A stretch of DNA of 64,000 bases from JBDZUZ01 sp040255445 (lineage in GTDB: Bacteria > Planctomycetota > Phycisphaerae > Phycisphaerales > UBA1924). Every line of letters begins with the position of its first letter. Position 1 is the stretch's first letter. Positions 33,937-43,178 of this stretch are shown here, piece by piece. Where the stretch lies: contig JBDZUZ010000001.1 in assembly GCA_040255445.1 (NCBI GenBank), positions 34,466 through 98,465 of the forward strand, read 5' to 3'. The notes under the pieces are model-generated. The model was not told where the DNA came from, did not search any database, and saw only the letters and a list, made by a program, of their open reading frames with translations. Both the position numbers and the translations under genes were made by a program.

Positions 33937-34887
33937 TCAGAACGACCAGGAGGTCGTGGCGGCGAGGATGATTTCGGTGCTGCCGCCGTTGTTGAGTTCC
34001 CGGGCGACACCGTGGAGCGAGAGCAGCGTGGCGCTAAGTGTGACCGTGGGAGCGGCGGCGCCGAGGGCCTCGGGGAGACCGAGTGTGAGCGCTGCTCCGG
34101 CGGAGAGGAACCCGAGCGTGTCCGATGACCCGTCGGAGCGCTGGTAGTAGTCGTCGATGCTCAGGCCGACTGCGATCGGGAAGGCGATATCGATCGGGCC
34201 GGCGCCGGAGCTCGTGAGCGTGAAGCCGGGCGCGACACCGAGGCCGAGCCAGACGCCGCTGTCGGGCCCGGAGGCGCCGTTGCGGGTTTCGACGGCGAAC
34301 GCGAGCGACGGGTTGATGGCGAAGCCGTTGTCGAGACTCCAGTGATCGCTGTCGTCGTAGGCGACGGTGATGGTAAGGTCTTCGGACTCCTTGAAGTCCG
34401 CGGCGGGGCTGTTGTACCAGGTGTAGATGGCGGAGAGTGTCACCGGTCCCGCGGCGAGTGTGGCGCCGGCGAAGGTGTCGTGCTCGTACCAGTGCTCGCG
34501 GGGCCCGGCGCCCGCGGCGGGCGCCGTGTCATCGGAGAAGTTCGACCAGGAGCCGGCGACTGCGGTCAGTGTGATCGCATCGTTGTTGATGAGGACGAAG
34601 CCCGCCTGGGCGTTGGTCTGCAGGTTGGCGGTGTCGGCCCGCTGCACGATGCCGCGGAAGTAGTAGTCAGAGACCAAGGTGAGGCAGATGTCGAAGGAGA
34701 GGCGGTCGGTGGTGTTCGCGTTGTCTGTCGCGCTGTCTGTCGCGGTGGTGTCGGCGGGTTCGGCGGCGGAGGGAGCCACCGCCGCGGCGAGATGCTCTGG
34801 GTGAGGGGGCGCTGGTTGCGGCGACGATGCGTGCGCATCGACGAGCAGGCTTGTGGTGAGTGCGAGTGCGGCGAAGGCGGGGTGCAT
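33937..34887 (-). CDS. Outer-membrane beta-barrel protein, TorF/porin-like
   Basis: 316 residues with a signal peptide to about 20, a Pro/Ala/Thr-rich linker to about 62, then a region of alternating hydrophobic strands starting with DICLTLVSDYYFRGIVQR. This opening is typical of the putative-porin family sometimes called TorF. The final residues are TTSWSF, ending in the Phe favoured by the outer-membrane assembly machinery. Gln/Asn replace charges at several turns. Substrate unknown. It ends seven bases from the end of the convergent RND gene. Confidence 0.7.
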   Translation of the reverse strand: MHPAFAALALTTSLLVDAHASSPQPAPPHPEHLAAAVAPSAAEPADTTATDSATDNANTTDRLSFDICLTLVSDYYFRGIVQRADTANLQTNAQAGFVLINNDAITLTAVAGSWSNFSDDTAPAAGAGPREHWYEHDTFAGATLAAGPVTLSAIYTWYNSPAADFKESEDLTITVAYDDSDHWSLDNGFAINPSLAFAVETRNGASGPDSGVWLGLGVAPGFTLTSSGAGPIDIAFPIAVGLSIDDYYQRSDGSSDTLGFLSAGAALTLGLPEALGAAAPTVTLSATLLSLHGVARELNNGGSTEIILAATTSWSF

Positions 34888-34916
34888 GGCTGTCGTCTCT
34901 GCGCGGGGTGCGGGTA

Positions 34917-34953
34917 TGAAAACGCCGCGTGCATCGGAGATGCGACGCGGCGT
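34917..34953 (-). terminator. Rho-independent terminator of the cheW-chemoreceptor operon
   Basis: On the minus strand a stem of about 13 bases (ACGCCGCGTCGCAT / ATGCACGCGGCGT with one bulge) is followed by TTTTCAT. It lies just after the chemoreceptor gene and before the barrel gene. Confidence 0.75.
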
Positions 34954-34976
34954 AAAAGGGGGGCATGGGGCCGCGG

Positions 34977-36536
34977 TCAGGCGGCGTTGCGGAACTCGGC
35001 GAAGTCGCTGGTGTTGTTGGTGCGGGCGGCGGGGGCCGGGAGGTGGAAGGCCTTGGTGGCGGCCGGCTTCGTCGCAGCGCGGGTGGCGGTGTTGTAGTTG
35101 GCGGCGTTGCGGCGGGCCCCGCTGACGAGTTCCTGCAGTTCATCGACCACGACATTGAGCTGCGCGGCCTGGCTGGAGAGTTCCTCCGCGGCGGCGGCGG
35201 ACTCTTCGGCGTTGGCGGCCGAGGACTGCGTCACCTGGTCCATCTGTGTGACGGCCTGGTTGACCTGATCGATGCCGCGGGACTGCTCCTGACTGGAACG
35301 GGCGATCTCGGAGATGAGGTCGTTGACCTTGGCGACCGAGGTGTTGATCTCGGTGAGGGTGTTGCCGACATCGGTGGAGATCGCGACGCCGTTGCGCGAG
35401 GCCTGCACCGACTCCTCGATGAGGCTGGCGGTGTTCTTGGCCGCTTCGGCGGAACGCATCGCCAGGTTGCGGACTTCTTCGGCGACGACGGCGAATCCCT
35501 TGCCGGCCTCGCCGGCGCGAGCGGCCTCGACGGCGGCGTTGAGGGCGAGAAGGTTGGTCTGGAAGGCGATCTCGTCGATGACCTTGATGATCTTGGCGGT
35601 GTCCTGCGCGGACTTCTGGATCGAGTTAATGGCCTCGCTCATGCGGTGCATGGCGGAGTTGCCCTTGTCGGCGGAGGACTTGGCTTCGGCGGCGAGATCG
35701 GTCGCCTGGCCGGCGGCCTCGGCGTTCTTGCGGGTCATGCTCGACATCTCCTGGAGAGCCGAGGTGGTCTCTTCGAGCGCCGCGGCCTGCTCGGAAGCGC
35801 CCTGAGCGAGGGACTGGGACGAGCCGGAGACCTGGCCCGCGGCGGAGGCGACCTGACCCGCGCCTTCGCCGAGGGTGTTGGCCATGCGGGTGAGGGTCTT
35901 GTTGGTGCCGCGGACGATCAGTGTGGCGAAGACGCCCGAAACGGCGAGAGCGGTCGCGATGGCGATGTAGACGCCGGTCTGTGTGTTCTCCGCCGTCGCC
36001 TGGAGGGATGCGCCCGCGGTCCGGCCGCGGTTCTCGTTCAGAGAGGCGAGGGCATCGGCGGCTTCGGAGAGGGTGCGGTAGGCCGCGCTCATCGGGCCGT
36101 TGATCATGATGTCCGCCTGCGCCTTGTCGTTCGCGCGGCTGACGGGCAGGAGGGCGTTGAGCGAATCGACCCAGGGCTTCCGGGCGGCGACGACGCGATC
36201 AAAGGCGGCGCGGTCCTCCGGCGTGGTGATGGTCTTCTCGTAGTCGGCGAGGGCCTTGTTCAGCGTTTCCTTGTTCTCCTCGAGGCGCTTATCGAAGCCG
36301 TTCATCTCCTCGACACTCTCGGTATTGACGTGCCGGATCGCGGAGCAGAAGTTGTCGAGGGAGATGTTCTTGATCACACCGCTGATCGCGATACCGGGCA
36401 TGGCGTCCTCGACGATCACATCGACACCATTGCTGACGGTGGAGAAGTTGAACGCGGCGTAGCCGCCGAGCGTCGCGGTGAGGGCGGTGCAGACGACAAA
36501 TCCGAGGGTGACGCGGCGGCCGATTGTGAGCTTCAT
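34977..36536 (-). CDS. Methyl-accepting chemotaxis protein
   Basis: A 519-residue membrane chemoreceptor. Membrane helices lie at about 9-30 and 188-208, enclosing a four-helix-bundle-like sensor domain of about 155 residues. The cytoplasmic signalling domain has its hairpin tip at about 322-360 ([20 protein letters not shown], then [18 protein letters not shown]). This region binds CheA and CheW. Long heptad helices with Glu/Gln pairs flank the tip as methylation sites. There is no CheR-docking pentapeptide at the end. The ligand is unknown. cheW lies 86 bases upstream in the same direction, so both are likely one operon. Confidence 0.95.
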   Translation of the reverse strand: MKLTIGRRVTLGFVVCTALTATLGGYAAFNFSTVSNGVDVIVEDAMPGIAISGVIKNISLDNFCSAIRHVNTESVEEMNGFDKRLEENKETLNKALADYEKTITTPEDRAAFDRVVAARKPWVDSLNALLPVSRANDKAQADIMINGPMSAAYRTLSEAADALASLNENRGRTAGASLQATAENTQTGVYIAIATALAVSGVFATLIVRGTNKTLTRMANTLGEGAGQVASAAGQVSGSSQSLAQGASEQAAALEETTSALQEMSSMTRKNAEAAGQATDLAAEAKSSADKGNSAMHRMSEAINSIQKSAQDTAKIIKVIDEIAFQTNLLALNAAVEAARAGEAGKGFAVVAEEVRNLAMRSAEAAKNTASLIEESVQASRNGVAISTDVGNTLTEINTSVAKVNDLISEIARSSQEQSRGIDQVNQAVTQMDQVTQSSAANAEESAAAAEELSSQAAQLNVVVDELQELVSGARRNAANYNTATRAATKPAATKAFHLPAPAARTNNTSDFAEFRNAA

Positions 36537-36622
36537 GGCTTGTGTCCTGTCTGGGTGCGCACGCGGGGCGCTTTGGCGCGGGTCGCGTGCCGGGGTGAGG
36601 GGTGTGATTGATTGTGCGGCGG

Positions 36623-37117
36623 TCAGGCGGCGACGGCGGCGAGCTGGGCCAGTTCGGTATCGCCGAGGACCTTGTTGATGTCGAGCAGGATCTTGACGCT
36701 GTCGCCGATCTTGCCCATGCCGAGGATGAAGGCTGTGTCGACGGCGGCGCCGAAGGTCGGCGCATCCTCGATGCAGTCCTCGTTGATGGTGAGGACCTCG
36801 GCGACGCGGTCGACGACGATGCCGGTCGAGAGCTTTCTTCCGCCGGCCTTGATCTCGACGACGATGATGCAGGTCTCGTCGGTGCGCTGGGCGGTCTCCA
36901 TGCCGAACTTGGCGCGGAGGTCGACGACGGCGATGACCTGGCCGCGGAGGTTGATCACGCCGCGGACATAGGCCGGCGTGTGGGGCACGGCGGTGATGTC
37001 CATGAACTTGATGATCTCGCGGACTTTGAGGATCTCGATGCCGTAGCCCTCGGGTCCGAGGGCGAAGGTGAGGTATTTACCTCCCCTCGGGGCGGCGGGT
37101 TTGCTCCCGACTTCCAT
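36623..37117 (-). CDS. cheW: Chemotaxis coupling protein CheW
   Basis: A 164-residue scaffold that couples chemoreceptors to CheA. The CheW fold is plain: [21 protein letters not shown] near 18-38, [25 protein letters not shown] near 47-72, then [19 protein letters not shown]. The ATG at 37117 follows AAAGGACGC. A longer frame with 18 more codons lacks a ribosome site. No cheA, cheY or cheB is in view, so the receptor and this adaptor must use a kinase encoded elsewhere. Confidence 0.94.
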   Translation of the reverse strand: MEVGSKPAAPRGGKYLTFALGPEGYGIEILKVREIIKFMDITAVPHTPAYVRGVINLRGQVIAVVDLRAKFGMETAQRTDETCIIVVEIKAGGRKLSTGIVVDRVAEVLTINEDCIEDAPTFGAAVDTAFILGMGKIGDSVKILLDINKVLGDTELAQLAAVAA

Positions 37118-37324
37118 GTGTTGCGTCCTTTCTGTGCGTTGCGTCTGCGGTGTGCAGTTGCGGACGTGCATTGCAGTCGGGTGTTTTCCGCCGCGAGTTC
37201 ACATCACAAAACGCGCGATGCCTTGCGCAGCGTTTTCACGCGGGGTAGGGGATACTGATCTGGGACAAATGCTTAGCACCGGCGGGGGATACATCACACC
37301 CGGCGCGGTGGTATTGCGGCCGAT

Positions 37325-39382
37325 CTAAGCGCCGCGGTCATCCGCAGGCGCCAGGCCGCGTGGCGCGAGGACGAGTGCCGAGCGGGTCGGGAGATATACC
37401 TGCACCGACTGGTCCATGCCGCGGTCGGGCCGGGCCTGGAGCGGGAAGTCTGCATGGGGCCTGGTGCGCGCGTGCCCGCCGAAGTCGGGGTGGTCCGAGT
37501 CGAGGGCGGCGATGTGATCCGAGCGTGTGGGCACGCCGATGCGGAGCCCGTCGTGGGAGCGGGTGGGGTGGAGGTTGATCACGAAGACGAGGGGGCCGCG
37601 GTGGAAGGCGAGGACCTTGTCCTCTTCGTGCACCATGATCTGGTGGGGCCACTGGGTGCGGAAGAGGTCGAAGCGTGACTGGAGCGCGAGCATGGCGCGG
37701 TCGAATGCGGCGAGGTGTTTGTACCGGAGGTTGTCGTCGTCGGCGAGGTTCCACTGCCGGCGGGCGTGCCAATAGGAGTAGTTATTGCCCTCGCGGGGGA
37801 AGTCGATCCACTCGGGGTGGCCGAACTCGTTGCCCATGAAGTTGAGCCAGCCCTGTCCGGCGAGGGCGAAGGTGAGGAGGCGGATGATCTTGTGCAGGGC
37901 GATGCCGCGGTCGATCTGGATTGACCGGCTGTGCACGCTCATGTCGTGGTACATCGCCGCGTCCATGAGCCAGAAGGCGAGGGTCTTGTCGCCGACGAGG
38001 GCCTGGTCGTGTGACTCGGCGTAGCCGATGTGCTTCTCGTCGTGGCGGCGGTTGGTGAGGGTGTGGTAGATGTGGCCGAGGTTCCAGTCCTCGTCGCGGC
38101 GCTCCTTGAGCGTCTTGATCCACATGTCGGGCACGCCCATGGCGAGGCGGAAGTCGAAACCGATGCCGCCGATCTCGACGGGCTGCGCGAGGCCGGGCAT
38201 GCCCGAGACATCTTCGGCGACGGTGAGCGCATCGGGCCGCAGCCGGTGGATCAGGGTGTTGGCGAGCTGCAGGTAGGAGACGGCGTCCTCATCGATGCTG
38301 TTGCCGAAGTAGTCGTCGTAGCTGGCGAAGGTGTGTCCCACGCCGTGGTGCTTGTAGAGCATGCTGGTGACGCCGTCGAAGCGGAAGCCGTCGACGCGGT
38401 ACTCCTCGAGCCAGTAGCGGCAGTTGGAGAGCAGGAAGCGGAGGACCTCGGTCTTGCCGTAATCAAAGAGCATCGAGTCCCAGAGGGGGTGCTCGCCGCG
38501 GCCGCCGGCATGGAAGTACTGGTGGTCGGTGCCGTCGAAGCGGTTGAGGCCTTCGAGGGTGTTCTTGACCGAGTGCGAGTGGACCAGATCGATGATGACG
38601 CGGATGCCCATGCCGTGGGCTTCATCGATAAGGGCCTTGAGTTCATCGGGCGTGCCGAAGCGGCTGGAGACGGCGAAGAAGTTGGAGACGTGATAGCCGA
38701 AGGAGGCGTAGTAGGGGTGCTCGGCGACGGCCATGAGCTGGATGCAGTCGTAGCCGGCGGCCTTGATGCGGGGCAGGACATCGCGGGTGAACTCGGGGAA
38801 GGTCGAGACCTTCTCCTCGCGCGAGGACATGCCGACATGGGCCTCGTAGATGCGGGGGAACTCGACGAGCGGCGGCGCGGCGTGCTTCCAGCGGTAGGGC
38901 TCGGGCGGGTCCCAATAGACGCCGGAGGCGTGCGAGCCGTCGGCGTTGAAGCTGACGCGGCGGATGTAGGCGGGGATGCGGTCGGCGCTGTTGTGTCCGG
39001 CGCTGACATGGACCTTGAGCCGCGAGTTGTGCGTCGGTTGGGGCTTGCCATCGGGGATGAAGAGCGACCACACGCCCCAGGTGTCGCGGGTCATCGCGTG
39101 GGTGCTGCGGTCCCAGTTGTTGAAGTCGCCGACGAGCGCGAGGTGCTCGGCGCCGGGGGCCCACTCGCGGTACCAGAGGCCCGATGCGCCTTTGTGCGTG
39201 CCGCGGATGAACCCGAAGTAGTGGTGGCCCTGGGCGAAGGATTCGAGCGAACCGGTGATGGACTCGAGGTCGCGGAGGCGGCCGCGGTAGCGCGCGGTGC
39301 GGTGGCGGAGCGAGTTCTCCCAGGGCTGGAGCCATGGGTCGATGTCGATGAGGCCGGTGCCGTCGTCGCGTCGTGAGGACAT
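37325..39382 (-). CDS. glgB: 1,4-alpha-glucan branching enzyme, eukaryote-type (GH13)
   Basis: 685 residues. The enzyme cuts alpha-1,4-glucan and re-attaches the piece by an alpha-1,6 bond in glycogen synthesis. A CBM48-like N-domain (YREWAPGAEHLALVGDFNNW) precedes the GH13 barrel. The nucleophile is Asp336 in FRFDGVTSM, the acid/base is Glu390 in VAEDVSGM, and the third acid lies in YAESHDQALVGDK. Blocks such as LFDYGKTEVLRFLLSN, RVDGFRFDGVTSMLY, FMGNEFGHPEW and YWHARRQWNL follow the animal/plant and some bacterial branching enzymes more closely than E. coli GlgB. GGGAGAGCCCA precedes the ATG. No other glycogen genes are adjacent. Confidence 0.93.
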   Translation of the reverse strand: MSSRRDDGTGLIDIDPWLQPWENSLRHRTARYRGRLRDLESITGSLESFAQGHHYFGFIRGTHKGASGLWYREWAPGAEHLALVGDFNNWDRSTHAMTRDTWGVWSLFIPDGKPQPTHNSRLKVHVSAGHNSADRIPAYIRRVSFNADGSHASGVYWDPPEPYRWKHAAPPLVEFPRIYEAHVGMSSREEKVSTFPEFTRDVLPRIKAAGYDCIQLMAVAEHPYYASFGYHVSNFFAVSSRFGTPDELKALIDEAHGMGIRVIIDLVHSHSVKNTLEGLNRFDGTDHQYFHAGGRGEHPLWDSMLFDYGKTEVLRFLLSNCRYWLEEYRVDGFRFDGVTSMLYKHHGVGHTFASYDDYFGNSIDEDAVSYLQLANTLIHRLRPDALTVAEDVSGMPGLAQPVEIGGIGFDFRLAMGVPDMWIKTLKERRDEDWNLGHIYHTLTNRRHDEKHIGYAESHDQALVGDKTLAFWLMDAAMYHDMSVHSRSIQIDRGIALHKIIRLLTFALAGQGWLNFMGNEFGHPEWIDFPREGNNYSYWHARRQWNLADDDNLRYKHLAAFDRAMLALQSRFDLFRTQWPHQIMVHEEDKVLAFHRGPLVFVINLHPTRSHDGLRIGVPTRSDHIAALDSDHPDFGGHARTRPHADFPLQARPDRGMDQSVQVYLPTRSALVLAPRGLAPADDRGA

Positions 39383-39420
39383 TGGGCTCTCCCGCGGGGA
39401 TCGGTACAGCGTAGTGGGGA

Positions 39421-40251
39421 TCACGCGGCGGCGCGGAAGATGGTGGCCAGGATGAGGGCGGCCGCGGCGAACACGATGGCGGCGGCGGTGAAGACCGCGG
39501 CGCCGGCGGTGCATTCGCTGACGCCGTGCCCGGCGGCGAGCGTTCGTTTGAGGATGTACAGGTAGTAGATGGCGGCGGCGGGGATGCCGACGATGGGGGC
39601 CACGGCGACGGCGAGGGCCGCGGAGCTGTATGCCGCGGCGTAGATGGTGATGCGGAGGGGCCGGAGCCGGTGGGTGCGCGGCTGCATGATCGCGTGTGCG
39701 AGCGCGGCGACCAGCAGCGGGGCGGCGAATGCGCCGAGCAGCGCGGCGAGAAGGGAGGCGAAGAGATACATGGCCATGCGCGCAAGGGAGCCGGCGGCGA
39801 GTAGGACAAACCAGAGCGTGACTTGGCAGAGCAGGCAGAACATGAGGACATTGCGCAGGTGGAACCAGAGCGCGGTCGCGAGCGGGGCGGTGTCGTGCGT
39901 CGTGCAGATCAGCCGGGCGGGGGATTCGAGTGCGAGGGCGATCGAGTCTCCCCAGCGGTCGCGGACGTTGGCGTGCCACGGGCTGTTGTCGTTGAGGAGC
40001 GGGGCGATGTGGCGTGCATCGGGCGGGACGAGCGCGACATCATCAAGCCGGAAGACGGCGTTGCAGGCCGAGCACGCGGGGGAGGTGTCGGCATCGTTGA
40101 TCGGGATCGGGCTGGGAGCTTCGCAGGCGGGGCATCGCCATCGGACTGTGGAGTCGAACCGGTAGTCGTGCGCCGAGAACGAGCGGCCGCACTCGGGGCA
40201 CGCCCGCGCGGTCAGGTTCCAGAGCGGGTAGCGGCAGTGCGTGCACAGCAT
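39421..40251 (-). CDS. Zinc-ribbon membrane protein of unknown function
   Basis: 276 residues. The N-terminus has two zinc-ribbon-like knuckles, CTHCRYPLWNLTARACPECG (2+2 Cys) and CPACEAPSPIPINDADTSPACSAC, so two zinc sites are likely. Four or five hydrophobic helices follow between about 125 and 270, giving a polytopic inner-membrane protein with a cytosolic metal-binding head. It resembles the many unclassified zinc-ribbon/Yip1-like proteins of planctomycetes. Start ATG at 40251. It lies 38 bases upstream of glgB on the same strand, but no functional link is evident. Confidence 0.7.
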   Translation of the reverse strand: MLCTHCRYPLWNLTARACPECGRSFSAHDYRFDSTVRWRCPACEAPSPIPINDADTSPACSACNAVFRLDDVALVPPDARHIAPLLNDNSPWHANVRDRWGDSIALALESPARLICTTHDTAPLATALWFHLRNVLMFCLLCQVTLWFVLLAAGSLARMAMYLFASLLAALLGAFAAPLLVAALAHAIMQPRTHRLRPLRITIYAAAYSSAALAVAVAPIVGIPAAAIYYLYILKRTLAAGHGVSECTAGAAVFTAAAIVFAAAALILATIFRAAA

Positions 40252-40317
40252 GCTTCCGGCACAGGATACTGGCCGCGGCGGGTGTGCGTTCCGCGTGATG
40301 TGATGACGGTTGCGGGT

Positions 40318-42885
40318 CTAGAAGATGCTCTCATCGAGCGGGTTGACGCCGGGGTCGGCCTTCCAGCGGTCGGCGGCGATGGTGCGGTTGCGGTCTTCGG
40401 CTTTGACCTCGAGGGTGAAGCCCGGGTTGGGGAGATTGCGCGCTGCGGCGACATGGGCCGGGCTGGGCATGATGATGCGGGCGAAGGACGAATCGCCGAG
40501 GTTGCCGATGAGCCCGGGGCGGTCGACGCGGAGATGGACGACGCCGTCTTTGTCGTGCACGTGCGGGCCGGACCATTGGCCTGATGATTGGGTCCAGGTC
40601 GCGAGGGTGTAGATCGCCCAACTGTCGTCACCGAGGTCTTCGACGGTGGGTGCATCGTTCGCGCGGACGCCGACACCATCGAGCTCGAATCGGCGGTCGG
40701 GCACGCGGATCTGGATGAGGAAGGTCTCGCTGGGCGGGTGGCCGGCGCGCTGCTTCGTGATCGCTTTTCGCGCGGCTTTGCCGATGCCGCGGCTGAGGAG
40801 TGCATCGAGCCCGGGGAGGACATCGATGACGTTGTTGTTGCGGATGAACTGCTCGACTCGGCGGCCCAACTCGCCGACGCCGACCTCGACTTCCTTCTCG
40901 AAGAGCGACTCGACCTCGCCGGAGAATGGGAGGACCTCGACCTCGGGCGCATCGGAGCGGATGAGGCCGGCGCTCAGGAGGAACTCGCGGGCGCAGCGGC
41001 GGGCGACCTTAGCCTCGTACATGCGGTTGACCTCGGAGGTGAAGCCCGCGAAGCCCTGCATGCGGCCGCCGGGGAGGTCGATGACCGCGCGGGGCTGGCC
41101 GTTCTGCCACTCGACCGGGAAGATGCAGATGAGCATGGCATCGCGCCACTTCGATGTGAGGCCCATTGAGATATCGAGCGTGACATAGAGCAGGGCGCGG
41201 AGCCAGAGGCGGGCGTGCGGGTGCTGTGCCTGGGTTGCGGGGTCGAGCGCGAGGAAGGCCTCGACAGCGCGGGCCGCATCGCCGTTGTGGCTTTCGGCGA
41301 GGCGCGCGAGGCCGCGGTGCTCCATGCCGGTGTCGTCCTCGGCGAGGCGGGTCTCCTCGAGGATGACGCGGCGGAGCTCGCCGGCGAGAGAGACGCCGGT
41401 GGCGGGGATCGCCGCGTTCCTGCGGATCCTGTCGAGTTTGTCGGTGCAGAGTTCGGCGAGGCGAGAGAAGCTGCGGGCTGCATCGTCGCCGGCGGTGACA
41501 TCGAGCCTGGAGATGATGTCGCGGACCTCATCGCGGGCATCGAACTTGGAACGGACCGAGCCGATCTTGTCGGCCTCGACGACGCGGGCCTCGTTGAGGA
41601 TTGCACCGACGAGCGGTCCGAGCAGGCCCAGCAGCCGGTCGAGGGAGTAGGCGGGCTTGATGCGTGTGCCCGAGAGGAGGTCGAGCGAGGCGGCCTCATC
41701 GGTGCGGAAGCGGTTGTGGAAGGGCGCGCGGAAGGAGGGCTCGGAGGGATCGACATTGGGATCAACGAAGATGATGCGGCGGTCGAAGTCGGCGGTGCGC
41801 GGTGAGCCATCGGGGTCGACGGTCTGGCCGTCGATGAAGGATGCGAGGCGGAAGGCCTCGCGGATCGGCTCGTTGTTGAAAGCGCCGCCGTCGACGTATG
41901 AGAACGGGTACTCATCGACGATGCGCTTGCCGCTGGAGTCGAAGAAGTGGCGGGGCCAGAGCTCGCCGAACTCGAACCACTTGCGGTTGAGGACGACGGG
42001 CTCGAAGGCGAAGGGGAAGGCGCCGGACGCGACAGAGGTCGCGGCCATGGTGCGCCAGGCGCTCGGGGTCGTCAGTGTGCCGATGCTGCCGGCGTGGCGC
42101 GGCCCGGCGTGGTAGCGGACCCAGCGCGATGGGTGGGATTCGTGATCGCCCAGCTCGCTGAGCTTGCTCTCGGGGATGGTCGCGAAGGTGAGGTCGAAGA
42201 CGCGGACCTCGGCGTGGACGTATGACGTGAGCCCCTCGATGAGGCCGACGAAGCCGGCCTCGGCGGAGCGCAGATCGCTGCGTGCATCGGCGCGGAGCGG
42301 GCTGAGGTTCGAAAGCGTGCAGGCGAAGAGGACGCGGGTGCCCAGCAGGCGGCGCTGCGAGAGGTCGATGCCGTCGGGCCACGCGAGGTGTTTGCGGGCG
42401 AGGGCATCGACAGCGCGGCGGTCGAGGAGCGAGCACTGGTTGACGAGATCGTCCGGCGAGCCGTCCGTGAGGGCGAGCATGGCCTTGAGCGTGATCTCCT
42501 TGCACCAGATGTCTTCCTGCGAGTCCTGGAGCACCTGCGCGGCGGTGAGATCCTGCCAGCGCTGCGGGTCGTTGTCGCGGCAGAAGGCCGCGGCGGTGGG
42601 GAACTGCTCGAGGAGTGTCCTGGTAGCGCGCTGCACCTGATCGGGCCGGCGCGCGGCGAGGGAGCGGAGCATGATGCCCAGCGACATCGCGCCCGCCGAA
42701 GCGCCGCTGAAGACATCGACGACGACGCGGTCGTAGCGCTTCCACGAGGTGGGGTTGTCGGGGTCTTCGTAGTACCCGCCGAAGAGCAGCGCGAGTTTGA
42801 GCGCTTCGGCCAGCGCTGCGCCGTTGAAGGTTCCCAGCGAAACGCCGCCGCCCATGGCGAAGCCCAGTCGCAGTTCCCGTCCCAT
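40318..42885 (-). CDS. Patatin-like phospholipase family protein (large form)
   Basis: 855 residues. The patatin catalytic parts are at the N-terminus: the oxyanion loop GGGVSLGTFNG at 12-22, nucleophile Ser63 in GASAGAMSLG, and Asp332 in DGGAFNNEP. The dyad is complete, so acyl-ester hydrolysis of membrane or other lipids is likely. The roughly 270 residues between Ser and Asp and the 500 residues after it are much longer than in small patatins and fit the large patatin-like family of actinobacteria and planctomycetes. GGAGGG precedes the ATG at 42885. An upstream extension of 121 codons is repeat-like and unsupported. Confidence 0.9.
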   Translation of the reverse strand: MGRELRLGFAMGGGVSLGTFNGAALAEALKLALLFGGYYEDPDNPTSWKRYDRVVVDVFSGASAGAMSLGIMLRSLAARRPDQVQRATRTLLEQFPTAAAFCRDNDPQRWQDLTAAQVLQDSQEDIWCKEITLKAMLALTDGSPDDLVNQCSLLDRRAVDALARKHLAWPDGIDLSQRRLLGTRVLFACTLSNLSPLRADARSDLRSAEAGFVGLIEGLTSYVHAEVRVFDLTFATIPESKLSELGDHESHPSRWVRYHAGPRHAGSIGTLTTPSAWRTMAATSVASGAFPFAFEPVVLNRKWFEFGELWPRHFFDSSGKRIVDEYPFSYVDGGAFNNEPIREAFRLASFIDGQTVDPDGSPRTADFDRRIIFVDPNVDPSEPSFRAPFHNRFRTDEAASLDLLSGTRIKPAYSLDRLLGLLGPLVGAILNEARVVEADKIGSVRSKFDARDEVRDIISRLDVTAGDDAARSFSRLAELCTDKLDRIRRNAAIPATGVSLAGELRRVILEETRLAEDDTGMEHRGLARLAESHNGDAARAVEAFLALDPATQAQHPHARLWLRALLYVTLDISMGLTSKWRDAMLICIFPVEWQNGQPRAVIDLPGGRMQGFAGFTSEVNRMYEAKVARRCAREFLLSAGLIRSDAPEVEVLPFSGEVESLFEKEVEVGVGELGRRVEQFIRNNNVIDVLPGLDALLSRGIGKAARKAITKQRAGHPPSETFLIQIRVPDRRFELDGVGVRANDAPTVEDLGDDSWAIYTLATWTQSSGQWSGPHVHDKDGVVHLRVDRPGLIGNLGDSSFARIIMPSPAHVAAARNLPNPGFTLEVKAEDRNRTIAADRWKADPGVNPLDESIF

Positions 42886-43178
42886 GTGTTCAGCCCTCCA
42901 CAGGCAATATACGAGCGGGCGGCGGTGGTATTGAAGCGTGAAATCTGTGATTCCCGCGGCATGGTGCAGATTGCGCGCGCCGGCGGACGCGTGGCGGCCT
43001 GATTCGCAGGAATCGCGGCCGGTGGTCCGCGGCGGTGTCGGCAGGGTTTGCGCATCACCGCCCTTCGCGGCGGCCGGGTGCGCGCGCACAGAAGCAGCCG
43101 GGGCGGGAGGAGGGTGTGAGCCGCGGCGGGATAGGGCCGCGACCTGTGAAGCGTGCGAGGCGAGTGGGGAGAGAAGCG
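42886..43178. other. Divergent region between patatin-like gene and phage head module
   Basis: Contains a possible leftward promoter (minus strand TTCAAT-18 bases-TATATT at 42935-42906), placing the -10 about 20 bases before the patatin start. The rest has no gene. The phage-module ribosome site GGGGAGAGAAGCG is at its right end. Confidence 0.4.

Noticed and set aside
34965..36611. 548-codon plus-strand frame opposite the chemoreceptor
   Set aside because: The minus strand encodes an unmistakable chemoreceptor, so this is its shadow.
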